A DNA stretch of 64,000 bases from Bradyrhizobium niftali (GTDB lineage Bacteria > Pseudomonadota > Alphaproteobacteria > Rhizobiales > Xanthobacteraceae), in assembly GCF_004571025.1 (NCBI RefSeq), contig NZ_SPQT01000025.1:62001-126000 (forward strand). The letters are read 5' to 3'. Of this stretch, positions 51,041 to 60,018 are shown in pieces. Numbering within the stretch: position 1 is the stretch's first letter; each line of letters begins with the position of its first letter. A program made the translations under genes and the position numbers. The notes beneath the pieces are model-generated. The model searched no databases and was not told the origin of the DNA. It saw only the letters and a program-made list of their open reading frames with translations.

Positions 51041-52432
51041 CTAGTTCTTCGCATGGCGTGCCGCTTCCCGGCCTGCGATCCGCCCGAACACGCTGCCGAT
51101 GGTCATGCCCATGCCCGCCGCATAGCCTTTGCCGAGCACATTGCCGGCCATGATCTCACCGGCCGCGAACATGTTCGCCGACGGCTTGCCGTCGGCCATC
51201 AGCATCCGCGCCTCCCTGGTCACGCGCGTACCGAGATAGGTGAAGGTGATGCCGGGCCGCACCGGATAGGCGAGATAGGGCGGTGTCTCGATCCGCCGCG
51301 CCCAATGCGTCTTCGGCGGCGTGATGCCCTCGGTGCGGCAGTCGTCCAGGATGGTGTGATCGAAGGTGCCGGGCCGCACCGCGGCGTTGAACTCGGTAAC
51401 GGTCTTTTCAAGCGCGGCCGGATCGAGCTCGAGCTTGCCGGCGAGCTCGGCCACCGTCTGCCCGGCGATCGGCGGGAACAGCGTCGGCATGAAGCTCGTG
51501 ACGACGGTGGAATCGAAGATGATGTAGGCGATCTGGTCGGGCTGCGCAGCGACCAGCCGGCCCCAGATCGCGTAGCGCTTCGGCCAGATGTCCTCACCCT
51601 CGTCGTAGAAGCGCTGCGCGTGCTTGTTGACGACGATGCCGAATACCACGGAGTCGTGGCGGGTGATGATGCCGCCGTCGAATTTCGGCGCGCGGGCGTC
51701 GATCGCCACCGCATGGCACTGGGTGGGATCGCCGACCTCCTGTACGCCCTTGTCGAGCAGCATCTTCAGGATCGAACCGCGGTTGTAGGGCGTGCCGCGG
51801 ATCAGGAAATTATCGGCGGCATCGCCCCAATATTGCTTCAGCCATTCGATGTTGGCCTCGAACCCGCCGGCCGCGGCGACCAGCGACGTCGCGCGGATCT
51901 CGGTCTCGCCCTTGATCGGCCGTTTGAGGCGGGCGGCCAGGAACATCCCGTCCTCGATCACGAGGTCGATGACCTCGGCATCGTATTCGACATCGACGCC
52001 GAGTCGCTCGGCGGTGAGGTAGAGCGCATTCAGCATCGCGCGGCCGCCGCCGAGGAAGAAGGAGTTGGTGCGGCCGAGGCTCAGCGTGCCGCCGAGCGAG
52101 GGCTGCCAGCGCACGCCCTGCTCCACGATCCAGTTCAGGATGTCCTTGGATTCGCGGATCATGTGGCGAGCCAGCACTTCGTCGGTCTGCCCGCCGGTCA
52201 CGCGCAGCAGGTCCTCCCAGAACTCCTCCTCGGTGTAGGGGCCGGTCAGGATTTCGGTGGCGGCGTCATGGGCGCAGCGCATGTTGCGGGTGTGGCGGGT
52301 GTTGCCGCCGCGATAGAACTTTGGCGCGCCTTCGAGCACCAGCACCGAGGCGCCGCCACGACGCGCCGCGATCGCCGCGCACAGCGCCGCATTGCCGCCG
52401 CCGATCACCAGCACGTCGTATTTGCTGCTCAT
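51041..52432 (-). CDS. tcuA: TcuA-like FAD-dependent tricarballylate dehydrogenase
   Basis: The product has 463 residues. The FAD-binding N-terminus is VLVIGGGNAALCAAIAARRG. The fumarate reductase/succinate dehydrogenase flavoprotein fold is clear, with SLVAAAGGFEANIEWL and the terminal AAGEIMAGNVLGKGYAAGMG. In Salmonella this enzyme oxidises tricarballylate to cis-aconitate. The exact substrate here is uncertain. ATG 52432 is chosen over 52465. It is divergent from the GntR gene. Confidence 0.85.
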   Translation of the reverse strand: MSSKYDVLVIGGGNAALCAAIAARRGGASVLVLEGAPKFYRGGNTRHTRNMRCAHDAATEILTGPYTEEEFWEDLLRVTGGQTDEVLARHMIRESKDILNWIVEQGVRWQPSLGGTLSLGRTNSFFLGGGRAMLNALYLTAERLGVDVEYDAEVIDLVIEDGMFLAARLKRPIKGETEIRATSLVAAAGGFEANIEWLKQYWGDAADNFLIRGTPYNRGSILKMLLDKGVQEVGDPTQCHAVAIDARAPKFDGGIITRHDSVVFGIVVNKHAQRFYDEGEDIWPKRYAIWGRLVAAQPDQIAYIIFDSTVVTSFMPTLFPPIAGQTVAELAGKLELDPAALEKTVTEFNAAVRPGTFDHTILDDCRTEGITPPKTHWARRIETPPYLAYPVRPGITFTYLGTRVTREARMLMADGKPSANMFAAGEIMAGNVLGKGYAAGMGMTIGSVFGRIAGREAARHAKN

Positions 52433-52509
52433 GCCGTCTGCCCGATGCGACGAAGTTGGAGACATTCTGCCCGCCGGCGGCCTCGGTCAACCGGTCCGCC
52501 ATTGCGTAC

Positions 52510-52531
52510 CTTTGTATACAAAGATATACAG
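52510..52531. promoter_or_regulatory. Palindromic GntR/FadR-type operator
   Basis: CTTTGTATACAAAG (52510-52523) is a perfect 14-bp palindrome with the TNGTNxACNA layout of FadR/GntR operators. An overlapping dyad, TGTATA and TATACA at 52514-52531, extends it. It lies between tcuA (start 52432) and the GntR gene (start 52589). Confidence 0.7.
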
Positions 52532-52588
52532 AAGCTGCGCAAGCGACATCTCTGCATGGGCAGGATGCGCTTGGCGCTTCGAGGATGC

Positions 52589-53269
52589 ATGACCAGACGC
52601 CCGGCAAAGGCAGGATCGATCGCGCGCGGCGCGGGCGTCGCGCTGGGCGAAGCCGTGTTCCGCTCACTGTGCGAAGCGCTCCAGGCCGGCAGCTACCGTG
52701 CGGGCGATCGCCTGCGGGAGGAGGAGGTGGCGCAGCGGCTGAAGGTCAGTCGCACGCCGGTGCGCGAAGCGCTGGGCCGGCTCGCGGCGCGCGGCTTCGT
52801 CGAACCCGCCGGCGGCCGCGGCCTGATCGTCCGCAACCTCGATATTTCCGAGGTGCTCGAACTCTACGCCATGCGCGAGATCATGGAAGGCGCCGCCGCG
52901 CGCCTAGCCGCCGAGCACGCCTCGGCAACCGAGATCGACGCACTCAGGGACATCGAGCAGACCTTTGTCGAGGCGTCCGCGGCCGACGCCATCGAGATGG
53001 CAAGGCTCAACCGCGCCTTCCACGAGGCGATCTGCCGCGCGGCGCGCAACCGCTATCTCGACAACGCCTCCCGCGAACTACAGGACTGGATCGCCCTGCT
53101 CGGCCCGACCACCTTCACGGTGACGGGACGTCCCTCGACCAGCCACGGCGAGCACCAGGCCGTCATCGACGCGATCGCCGCGCGCGACGGCGACAGGGCC
53201 GAACAGCTCGCGCGCGCGCACATCCGCGAAGCGCTGCGCTGCCGGCTGAAATTGTTGCAGAAGCAATAG
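52589..53269 (+). CDS. GntR-family (FCD) regulator, probable repressor of the tcu operon
   Basis: The product has 226 residues; ATG 52589 follows GAGG. Winged HTH: AGDRLREEEVAQRLKVSRTP, then VREALGRLAARGFVE. The FCD effector domain has metal/ligand residues in the EIMEGAAARLAAEH region, LNRAFHEAICRAARN and SHGEHQAVIDAI. Such proteins usually respond to small carboxylates, fitting a tricarballylate-like inducer. Confidence 0.85.
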   Translation: MTRRPAKAGSIARGAGVALGEAVFRSLCEALQAGSYRAGDRLREEEVAQRLKVSRTPVREALGRLAARGFVEPAGGRGLIVRNLDISEVLELYAMREIMEGAAARLAAEHASATEIDALRDIEQTFVEASAADAIEMARLNRAFHEAICRAARNRYLDNASRELQDWIALLGPTTFTVTGRPSTSHGEHQAVIDAIAARDGDRAEQLARAHIREALRCRLKLLQKQ

Positions 53270-53287
53270 GCCGGATCGTCCGCCCGA

Positions 53288-54373
53288 TCACGCCTCGAAC
53301 ACGCGCGTCAGCAGCCAATAGCCACCGAGCAGGCTGATGATTGCGGACACCGTGTAGACGAGCTTTGCGGTTCGCACCGGCTCGGTACGGCCGGCACTGG
53401 TCAGCCGGTCCAGCAGGCCGAGCATCGGCAGCATGACCGCAACGATCGCAATCTGCCCGATCTCGACGCCGACGTTGAAGGCGGCCAGCGCCGGGACAAT
53501 GGCATCCGGCGGCAAGCCTATCTCCCGAAGCGCGCCGGCAAAGCCGAAGCCGTGGATCAGGCCAAACAGAAAGGCCACGCGCCAGCGCTTGTCGATATCG
53601 CGCGAGACAAAATTCTCCACCGCCACGAACACGATCGAGGCCGCGATCGCGGGCTCCACGATGCGACCCGGGATGACGAGGACATTCAACGCCGCCAGCG
53701 ACAACGTCATGGTGTGAGCGATGGTGAAGGCGGTAACGATCTTGATGACCGGAACGAGCCGGCGTGCCCAGAGCATGACTGCGACCAGAAACGCGACATG
53801 ATCGTAGCCGAGGAAGATATGCTCGATGCCGGCGAGGAGATAGCGCTGCATGGTCGAGGACAGCGATGGCGGCGCCGTCGAGAGCGTGACCGTCGTGTTG
53901 CCGGAGTCGAGCAGGGCCTGCGCCTCGGACCTGCCCTGCGCGATCAGCACGATCTGGCGCGCGCCCTTGTCCTTCTCGGTCAGCACGGTGGAGCGATAGA
54001 GGATATCGCCGGTCGTGTTCGCGCAGGCGAAACTGTTGCGATAGACGACGCCGTCCCCGTCGGGGAGGATCGCAGCAGCACCTGGCGCGCAAGCCGTGCC
54101 GCCGCCTGTCACGGCCAGATGCCCATCGAGATAGGCAAGGATGGCGGTCCTGGCCGCTTCGACCGCGGCCGGATCGACCGCATCCTGCCGCGCATCATAA
54201 ATCTTCGTGCCGATCAGGCGATCGACGTCGCTGCCTTTCAATCCCAGCTCGACGGTCACCGTGCGATCGCCGGTCAGCGCCACGCGCGCCGTCGCGAGGT
54301 TGACCTGATGCGCCTCAGCCGGAAAGCAGGCGCCGAGCAGAGCCGCGAGCCACAGCAGCCGGGCCCGCCTCAT
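53288..54373 (-). CDS. HupE/UreJ-type membrane protein
   Basis: The product has 361 residues. Signal peptide (LLWLAALLGACFPAEA), then a periplasmic domain to about 180, then about seven membrane helices with LLAGIEHIFLGYDHVAFLVA, AFTIAHTMTLSLAALN and LFGLIHGFGFAGALRE. The His residues fit the HupE/UreJ metal-permease-like fold. The family is associated with nickel/cobalt handling, though this long version is uncharacterised. It is convergent with the GntR gene. Confidence 0.75.
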   Translation of the reverse strand: MRRARLLWLAALLGACFPAEAHQVNLATARVALTGDRTVTVELGLKGSDVDRLIGTKIYDARQDAVDPAAVEAARTAILAYLDGHLAVTGGGTACAPGAAAILPDGDGVVYRNSFACANTTGDILYRSTVLTEKDKGARQIVLIAQGRSEAQALLDSGNTTVTLSTAPPSLSSTMQRYLLAGIEHIFLGYDHVAFLVAVMLWARRLVPVIKIVTAFTIAHTMTLSLAALNVLVIPGRIVEPAIAASIVFVAVENFVSRDIDKRWRVAFLFGLIHGFGFAGALREIGLPPDAIVPALAAFNVGVEIGQIAIVAVMLPMLGLLDRLTSAGRTEPVRTAKLVYTVSAIISLLGGYWLLTRVFEA

Positions 54374-54391
54374 GATCCAGCTCCATCGCCC

Positions 54392-54865
54392 TCACGCCAG
54401 CACATCCGCGACGACCGCTTTGGAGACATCCCTAACGTCGGTGGGCTTGAGCCGCACCTGCAAGCCGCGCTGGCCGCCATTGAGATAGACATAGTCATGC
54501 GCGAGCGCGCTCTGCTCGATCACGGTGCGCACGGGCTTGCGCTGCCCGAACGGGCTGATGCCGCCGACCTTGAAGCCGGTGACGCGCTCGGCCTCCGGTG
54601 GCTTCATCATCTGCGCCGACTTGCCGCTCGCCGCCGCGGCGAGCTTCTTCATCGAGACTTCCTGGTCGGACGGAACGATCACGCAGACCGGCTTGCCGTC
54701 GACGAGCGCCATCAGCGTCTTCAAGACGCGCGCGGGATGCTCGCCAAGCGCGGCGGCGGCCTGGAGCCCGATGCTCTCGGCATCGGGATCATAGTCGTAA
54801 GCGTGCACGGTGAAGGCAACACCGGCGGCCGCGAGCGCACGTGTGGCGGGAGTGACTTTGGACAT
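54392..54865 (-). CDS. ybaK: YbaK/EbsC-family aminoacyl-tRNA deacylase
   Basis: The product has 157 residues, the usual length. N-terminal VTPATRALAAAGVAFTVHAY, the RVLKTLMALVDG block with the catalytic-site Lys, and SPFGQRKPVRTVIEQ are family landmarks. Members hydrolyse mischarged Cys-tRNA(Pro) in trans. The stop lies 18 bases upstream of the HupE-type start on the same strand, so the two may be co-transcribed. Confidence 0.9.
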   Translation of the reverse strand: MSKVTPATRALAAAGVAFTVHAYDYDPDAESIGLQAAAALGEHPARVLKTLMALVDGKPVCVIVPSDQEVSMKKLAAAASGKSAQMMKPPEAERVTGFKVGGISPFGQRKPVRTVIEQSALAHDYVYLNGGQRGLQVRLKPTDVRDVSKAVVADVLA

Positions 54866-54941
54866 GGGCGATGTTTACCACCGCCGCCGCGAGGAGCGAA
54901 GGGACGGCGACGTGGGTGCACGCACACGCCACACCCCCGGT

Positions 54942-55068
54942 GTCGTCCCGGCGAAGGCCGGGACCCATAACCCCAGGGAGTTGTTTGGCGAAGATTCGTG
55001 GTCCGGTATTGCGACCGTCCGCAATCGAGATATCGCGCGGTATCGGTCCCGGCCTTCGCCGGGACGAC
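54942..55068. repeat. 127-bp element bounded by perfect 24-bp inverted repeats
   Basis: The 24 bases at 54942-54965 and 55045-55068 are exact reverse complements, and each arm contains the short palindrome CCCGGCGAAGGCCGGG. The centre has CCCAGGGAGTTG and ATCGCGCGGTAT. The arms and centre look like a dispersed intergenic element remembered from Bradyrhizobium genomes. It has no coding capacity. It sits downstream of the formate dehydrogenase stop. Confidence 0.75.
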
Positions 55069-55113
55069 AGCAGCGGTTTGGCTAGCGGCGCCCCGCCAAA
55101 GCTATTGCAGCGC

Positions 55114-57882
55114 CTACTCCGCCGCGTCCCGCATTTCGGCGCGCTCGGCTTTGACCGCGCAGAACTTGAATTCCGGGATCTTGCCGAACGGATCGAGCGC
55201 CGGGTTGGTCAGGAGGTTCGCCGCCGCTTCCGCGTAGCAGAACGGCATGAACACCATGTTCTCCGGCACGTCGCGGTCGGAGCGGACCTTGACCTCGACG
55301 GCGCCGCGGCGGGTCTCCAGGCGAATGAAGTCACCCGGCGCGAGCTGCTTCTTGCGCATGTCCTTCGGGCTCATGAAGGCGACCGCCTCCGGCTCGATCT
55401 GGTCGAGCACCTGCGCGCGGCGGGTCATCGAGCCGGTGTGCCAATGCTCAAGCACGCGGCCGGTCGAGAGCACCATCGGATATTCGGCGTCGGGAAGCTC
55501 GTCCGGCGGGATGACGTGGGCCGGCACGATCTTGCCGCGCCCGCTCGCGGTCGGGAAGCCGGCGGTGAAGATGATCTCGTTGCCCGGCTTGTTCGGATCG
55601 TCCGCCGGATAGGTGACGGCACCTTCGCGCACCAGCCGTTCCCAGCTGATGTTCTTGAGCGACGGCATGAGCTCTGCCATCTCGGTGTAGACATCGCCGG
55701 GGCCGGCATAATTCCACGGCAGGCCCATGCGCTTGCCGATCTCCTGGATGATCCAGAGATCCTGCCGCGCATCGCCCGGCGGCTTGATCACCTGACGCGC
55801 GAGCTGCACGCGGCGATCGGTGTTGGTGAAGGAGCCGTCCTTCTCGGCGAAGGCCGAGGCCGGCAGGATGACGTCGGCGTGGAACGCGGTCTCGGTGACG
55901 AAGAGATCCTGCACCACGAGATGGTCGAGCATGGCGAGCGCGTGCCGCGCATGCTGGAGATCGGGGTCCGACATCGCGGGGTTCTCGCCCTCGATATACA
56001 TGGCCTTGATCTCGCCGGCATGGATCGCGTTCATGATCTCGACCACCGTGAGGCCGCGCACGGGATCGAGATCCTGCTGCCACAGCTTCTCGAAGGCGCC
56101 GCGCAAGTCGTCGCGGCCGACCGGCTGGTAGTCCGGCAGGAACATCGGGATCAGGCCGGCGTCGGAGGCGCCCTGCACGTTGTTCTGGCCGCGCAGCGGA
56201 TGCAGACCGGTGCCGGGGCGGCCGACCTGGCCGGTGATCAGCGCGAGCGCAATCAGGCAGCGCGCATTGTCGGTGCCGTGGACATGCTGGCTGATGCCCA
56301 TGCCCCAGAAGATGATCGACGACTTTGCCCGCGCATAGGTGCGCGCAACCTCGCGCAGCGTTTGCGCCGGGACGCCGCAGATCGCTTCCATCTTCTCCGG
56401 CGTGAACTCCTTGATCTTCTCCTTGAGGTCCTCGAAGCCCTCGGTGTAGCCGGCGATGTACTGGTCGTCGGTCAGGCCTTCCGTGATGATCGTGTTGATC
56501 ATCGCGTTCAGCATGGCGACGTCGGAGCCGGGCTTGAACTGCAGGTGCTTGGTCGCATAGCGCGACAGCGTCTGCCGGCGCGGGTCCATCACGAACAGCT
56601 TGGCGCCATTCTGCTTGACCGCGTTCTTGATGAAGGTGGCGGCGACCGGATGGTTCACGGTCGGGTTCGCCCCGATCACGATGATCACCTCGGCGTCCAT
56701 CGCCGCCGAGAACGGCGCCGACACGGCGCCCGAACTCAGGCCTTCGAACAGCGCCGCCACCGACGAGGCGTGGCACAGCCGGGTGCAGTGGTCGACATTG
56801 TTGGAGCCGAAACCGGTGCGCACCAGCTTCTGGAACAGATAGGCCTCTTCGTTCGAGCCCTTGGCCGAGCCGAAGCCGGCGAGCGCCTTGACGCCGTTCT
56901 CGTCACGGATCTTGACGAGGCCCTTGGCGGCGATGTCGAGCGCTTCCTCCCAGCTCGCTTCGCGGAAATGGGTGAAGGGATTGGCCGGATCGACCTGGTC
57001 GTTGGCATCCTTCTTCGCATTGGGCAGCCGCACCAGCGGCTTGGTCAGGCGATGCGGATGGTGGATGTAGTCGAAGCCGAAGCGGCCCTTGACGCAGAGA
57101 CGGTTGCGGTTGGCGGGACCGTCGCGGCCCTCCGCATAGATCACCTTCTCGTCCTTGACCTCATAGGTGACCTGGCAGCCGACGCCGCAGAACGGGCAGA
57201 GCGAGTCCACCTTCCTGTCGGCATAGGTGACGCGGGTCTGCTTCTCGTCGAGCATCACGGCCGGCATCAACGCGCCGGTCGGGCAGGCCTGCACGCATTC
57301 GCCGCAGGCGACGCAGGTGGACTCACCCATGGGATCGTCGAAGTCGAACACGATCTTCGAGCCATGATTGCGGTAGGCCATGCCGATGACGTCGTTGACC
57401 TGCACCTCGCGGCAGGCGCGCACGCACAGGCCGCACTGGATGCAGGCATCGAGATTGACGCGCATCGCCGGATGGCTGGCGTCGGTCGCCCAGCGCTCGG
57501 CGGCAGGAAAGCGGCTCTCGGTGACGCCGGTGGTCTCGGCCCAGTGCCAGAACTTCGAATCCGGATCGTGCGAGGTCTCGCGCGCCGGCTGGTCGGCGAC
57601 GAGCAGCTCCATCACCATCTTCTGCGCCGAAACCGCGCGCGCGCTTTCGGTCTTCACCTTCATGCCGACCGACGGCGTGCGCTTGCAGGATGCGGCGAGC
57701 ACGCGCTCGCCCTCGATCTCGACCATGCAGGCGCGGCAATTGCCGTCGGGGCGATAGTCGGGCGCCGGCGAGTAGCACAGATGCGGGATGTCGCGGCCCT
57801 GGCGTTTTGCGACCTGCCAGATGGTCTCGCCGGGACTGGCCTCGACCTGCTTGCCGTCGAGCTCGAACGTGATTTTGGTCAT
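55114..57882 (-). CDS. Formate dehydrogenase catalytic subunit (Mo/W-bis-MGD, NAD-linked type)
   Basis: The product has 922 residues. N-terminal [2Fe-2S] domain (CYSPAPDYRPDGNCRACMVE), two ferredoxin-like [4Fe-4S] clusters (ACIQCGLCVRACRE and STCVACGECVQACPTG), the proximal cluster LCPFCGVGCQ, then the molybdopterin domain. The metal-ligand Cys is in NVDHCTRLCHASSV. The C-terminal MopB-binding domain includes LSTGRVLEHWHTGSMTRR. It matches FdsA / M. extorquens Fdh1A. ATG overlaps the upstream stop as ATGA. No fdsC or fdsD follows. Confidence 0.95.
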   Translation of the reverse strand: MTKITFELDGKQVEASPGETIWQVAKRQGRDIPHLCYSPAPDYRPDGNCRACMVEIEGERVLAASCKRTPSVGMKVKTESARAVSAQKMVMELLVADQPARETSHDPDSKFWHWAETTGVTESRFPAAERWATDASHPAMRVNLDACIQCGLCVRACREVQVNDVIGMAYRNHGSKIVFDFDDPMGESTCVACGECVQACPTGALMPAVMLDEKQTRVTYADRKVDSLCPFCGVGCQVTYEVKDEKVIYAEGRDGPANRNRLCVKGRFGFDYIHHPHRLTKPLVRLPNAKKDANDQVDPANPFTHFREASWEEALDIAAKGLVKIRDENGVKALAGFGSAKGSNEEAYLFQKLVRTGFGSNNVDHCTRLCHASSVAALFEGLSSGAVSAPFSAAMDAEVIIVIGANPTVNHPVAATFIKNAVKQNGAKLFVMDPRRQTLSRYATKHLQFKPGSDVAMLNAMINTIITEGLTDDQYIAGYTEGFEDLKEKIKEFTPEKMEAICGVPAQTLREVARTYARAKSSIIFWGMGISQHVHGTDNARCLIALALITGQVGRPGTGLHPLRGQNNVQGASDAGLIPMFLPDYQPVGRDDLRGAFEKLWQQDLDPVRGLTVVEIMNAIHAGEIKAMYIEGENPAMSDPDLQHARHALAMLDHLVVQDLFVTETAFHADVILPASAFAEKDGSFTNTDRRVQLARQVIKPPGDARQDLWIIQEIGKRMGLPWNYAGPGDVYTEMAELMPSLKNISWERLVREGAVTYPADDPNKPGNEIIFTAGFPTASGRGKIVPAHVIPPDELPDAEYPMVLSTGRVLEHWHTGSMTRRAQVLDQIEPEAVAFMSPKDMRKKQLAPGDFIRLETRRGAVEVKVRSDRDVPENMVFMPFCYAEAAANLLTNPALDPFGKIPEFKFCAVKAERAEMRDAAE

Positions 57883-59582
57883 TCGGCCGCTTCCTTGAAC
57901 TCGTCAGGGAAATATTTGATCACGGTGGCAAGCGGATTCGATGCCGCCTGTCCGAGCCCGCAAATCGAGGCATCGCGCATCGCCTGGCTCAATTCTTCCA
58001 GCAAGGCACGGTCCCAGACCGGCTTCTGCATCAGCAGCGCCGCCTTCTGGGTTCCGACGCGGCACGGCGTGCACTGGCCGCAGCTCTCGTCCTCGAAGAA
58101 CTTCATCAGGTTCAGAGCCGCTGCGCGCACGCTGTCCTTCTGCGACAGGATCACGATCGCGGCCGAGCCGATGAAGCAGCCGTATTTCTCCAGCGTGCCG
58201 AAATCGAGCGGGATGTCGTCCATCGATGCCGGCAAAATGCCGCCGGACGCGCCGCCCGGCAGGTAGGCGTAGAAGGTGTGGCCGTCGGCCATGCCGCCGC
58301 AATATTCGTCGATCAGCTCGCGCACGGTGATGCCTGATGGCGCGAGCTTCATGCCGGGATTTTTCACGCGGCCAGAGACCGAGAAGCTGCGCAGGCCATG
58401 ACGCTCGTGGCGGCCGTGGCCCTTCCACCAGTCGGCGCCCTTCTCGACGATGTCGCGCACCCACCACAGCGTCTCGATGTTGTTGATCAGCGTCGGCAGG
58501 CCGAACAGGCCGACCTGGAACGGATAAGGCGGCTTGTGCCGGGGCAGGCCGCGCTTGCCCTCGATGCTCTCGAGCAGCGAAGATTCCTCGCCGCAGATAT
58601 AGGCGCCGGCGCCGCGGCGCATGTGCAGCGTCGGGCCATCCGGCGGCAGCTTTGCGATCTCGCGCTCCAGGATCTCGCGCGAGGCCGGATATTCGTCGCG
58701 CAGGTAGATGTAGACGTCGGAAGCCTGCACCACATGCGCGCCGATCAGCATGCCCTCGATGAAGCGGTGCGGATCGCTTTCGAGATAGACGCGATCCTTG
58801 AACGTGCCGGGCTCGCCCTCGTCGCCGTTGATCGCCATCAGCCGCGGACCGGGCTCGCCCAGCACCGCGCGCCATTTGCGGCCCGTCGGGAAGCCGGCGC
58901 CGCCGAGGCCGCGCAGCGAGGCGTCGTCGAGCGCCTTCAGCAGATGGTCCTTCGGCAATTCACCCGAACGAACGCGATTGAGCAGCTTGTAGCCGCCGCC
59001 CGCGACATAGGCGTCGTAGCCGATATATTTGGGCAGATGCGCGTGGGTGTCGCCGGCCTTCGCGGCCGCCATCACATTGGCGACGGTCGCATGATCGACG
59101 AAGTTGTGTCCGACTTCCGCGGCAGGTGCGGTGTCGCAGCGGCCGACGCAGGGCGCGCGCACGACGCGGATGCCGGGACCCGACGCGCTCTGCAAATCCG
59201 CGAGCAGCTTCTCGCCGCCCAGCATCGCGCAAGTGAGAGAATCGCAGACGCGGATCGTCAGCGGCGCGATGTCAGGCTCACCTTCCTTCACGATGTCGAA
59301 ATGCGCGTAGAAAGTCGCGGTCTCGAACACCTCGGCGAAAGCGAGCTTCATCTCGTCGGCAAGCGCGGCGAGATGCGCCGCCGAGATCTGGTGATATGTG
59401 TCCTGGATCAGGTGGAGATATTCGATCAGGAGGTCGCGCCGCCGCGGGCGATCGCCGAGCAACTGCTCGATCTCGTGTGCGGCGGTGGGATCGACCTGCC
59501 GCCCCTTGGGCGTGGCCTTGGCTCGCTTCCGTCCCTCGCCCGGATGTTCGAACGAGCGGACCTCGTGCACGTCATGGCTCAT
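57879..59582 (-). CDS. Formate dehydrogenase NAD-binding subunit, NuoE-NuoF fusion
   Basis: The product has 567 residues. The first part (about 25-175) is NuoE/FdsG-like with the [2Fe-2S] ligands in VCDSLTCAMLGG and APCVGRCDTAP. The second is NuoF/FdsB-like with FMN/NADH sites (GLRGLGGAGFPTGRKW, NGDEGEPGTFKDR) and the [4Fe-4S] motif ESCGQCTPCRVGTQ. The fusion matches the Fdh1B layout in Methylobacterium. It transfers electrons from the formate site to NAD+. First gene of the two-gene operon, behind a strong dyad. Confidence 0.95.
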   Translation of the reverse strand: MSHDVHEVRSFEHPGEGRKRAKATPKGRQVDPTAAHEIEQLLGDRPRRRDLLIEYLHLIQDTYHQISAAHLAALADEMKLAFAEVFETATFYAHFDIVKEGEPDIAPLTIRVCDSLTCAMLGGEKLLADLQSASGPGIRVVRAPCVGRCDTAPAAEVGHNFVDHATVANVMAAAKAGDTHAHLPKYIGYDAYVAGGGYKLLNRVRSGELPKDHLLKALDDASLRGLGGAGFPTGRKWRAVLGEPGPRLMAINGDEGEPGTFKDRVYLESDPHRFIEGMLIGAHVVQASDVYIYLRDEYPASREILEREIAKLPPDGPTLHMRRGAGAYICGEESSLLESIEGKRGLPRHKPPYPFQVGLFGLPTLINNIETLWWVRDIVEKGADWWKGHGRHERHGLRSFSVSGRVKNPGMKLAPSGITVRELIDEYCGGMADGHTFYAYLPGGASGGILPASMDDIPLDFGTLEKYGCFIGSAAIVILSQKDSVRAAALNLMKFFEDESCGQCTPCRVGTQKAALLMQKPVWDRALLEELSQAMRDASICGLGQAASNPLATVIKYFPDEFKEAAE

Positions 59583-59625
59583 CGATGAGTCTCGTCAACC
59601 TTCTTTAGAACAGGTCCAATTCTAA

Positions 59626-59650
59626 CTCTTGGCATACCAGATGCCAAGAG
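59626..59650. promoter_or_regulatory. 10-bp perfect dyad upstream of the formate dehydrogenase operon
   Basis: CTCTTGGCAT (59626-59635) and ATGCCAAGAG (59641-59650) are perfect complements with 5 bases between, 44 bases ahead of the operon start. On either strand TTGGCAT followed by ATGC or TATGC gives a GG-N10-GC spacing, so it can be read as a sigma-54-like -24/-12 element as well as an operator. Which is right cannot be told from sequence. Confidence 0.6.
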
Positions 59651-59736
59651 AATTCATCCGTTCCGTTAAGCATTTAAGGGGCATGCGGCCAACAAGCCCC
59701 ACGCCCCTTGCCTCGAACTGTTCGTGGAACCCGACC

Positions 59737-60018
59737 TCAGGTCTTGTTCATGCACTCCTCGATGTAGAACCAGCGGTCGTCGCCGGCGAGGCCCTTGGAC
59801 TTCACGTCGGCACGGCAGGCCTTGAGCTTCGGCTTGTTGGCGGACCACTTCGCTTTCATGTCCTTCAGCTTCTGCATGGTGAGCTTGATCTTGCCCGGCT
59901 TGGCCTCCGTCGTCGTCGCCGGTGCGGTGGTGGCAGGTGCCGCCGCGGTTTGCGCGGACGCGGCATGAAGGCCAGCGACCAGCAACACGGCCGCAAGGCA
60001 AATTCGGGTACGAAGCAT
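59737..60018 (-). CDS. PsiF-like small exported protein
   Basis: The product has 93 residues. Signal peptide MLRTRICLAAVLLVAGLHAA, an Ala/Thr/Pro-rich spacer, then a Lys-rich domain with Cys pair in KLKACRADVKSKGLAGDDRW and FYIEECMNKT. This resembles the PsiF repeat of phosphate-starvation-induced proteins, though only one repeat is present. It is upstream of the formate dehydrogenase operon on the same strand, with the dyad between. Confidence 0.6.
   Translation of the reverse strand: MLRTRICLAAVLLVAGLHAASAQTAAAPATTAPATTTEAKPGKIKLTMQKLKDMKAKWSANKPKLKACRADVKSKGLAGDDRWFYIEECMNKT

Noticed and set aside
51053..52588. Long N-terminal extension of the GntR regulator frame
   Set aside because: It is antisense to tcuA and crosses the palindromic operator; the real start is ATG 52589 with GAGG.
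54942..55068. CRISPR-like repeat
   Set aside because: Only two inverted copies, no direct repeats, spacers or cas genes.
54871..58266. Open frame of 1131 codons on the plus strand
   Set aside because: It lies antisense to the formate dehydrogenase genes; composition (Arg, His, Leu, Gly rich) and lack of domains show it is a G+C-driven shadow frame.
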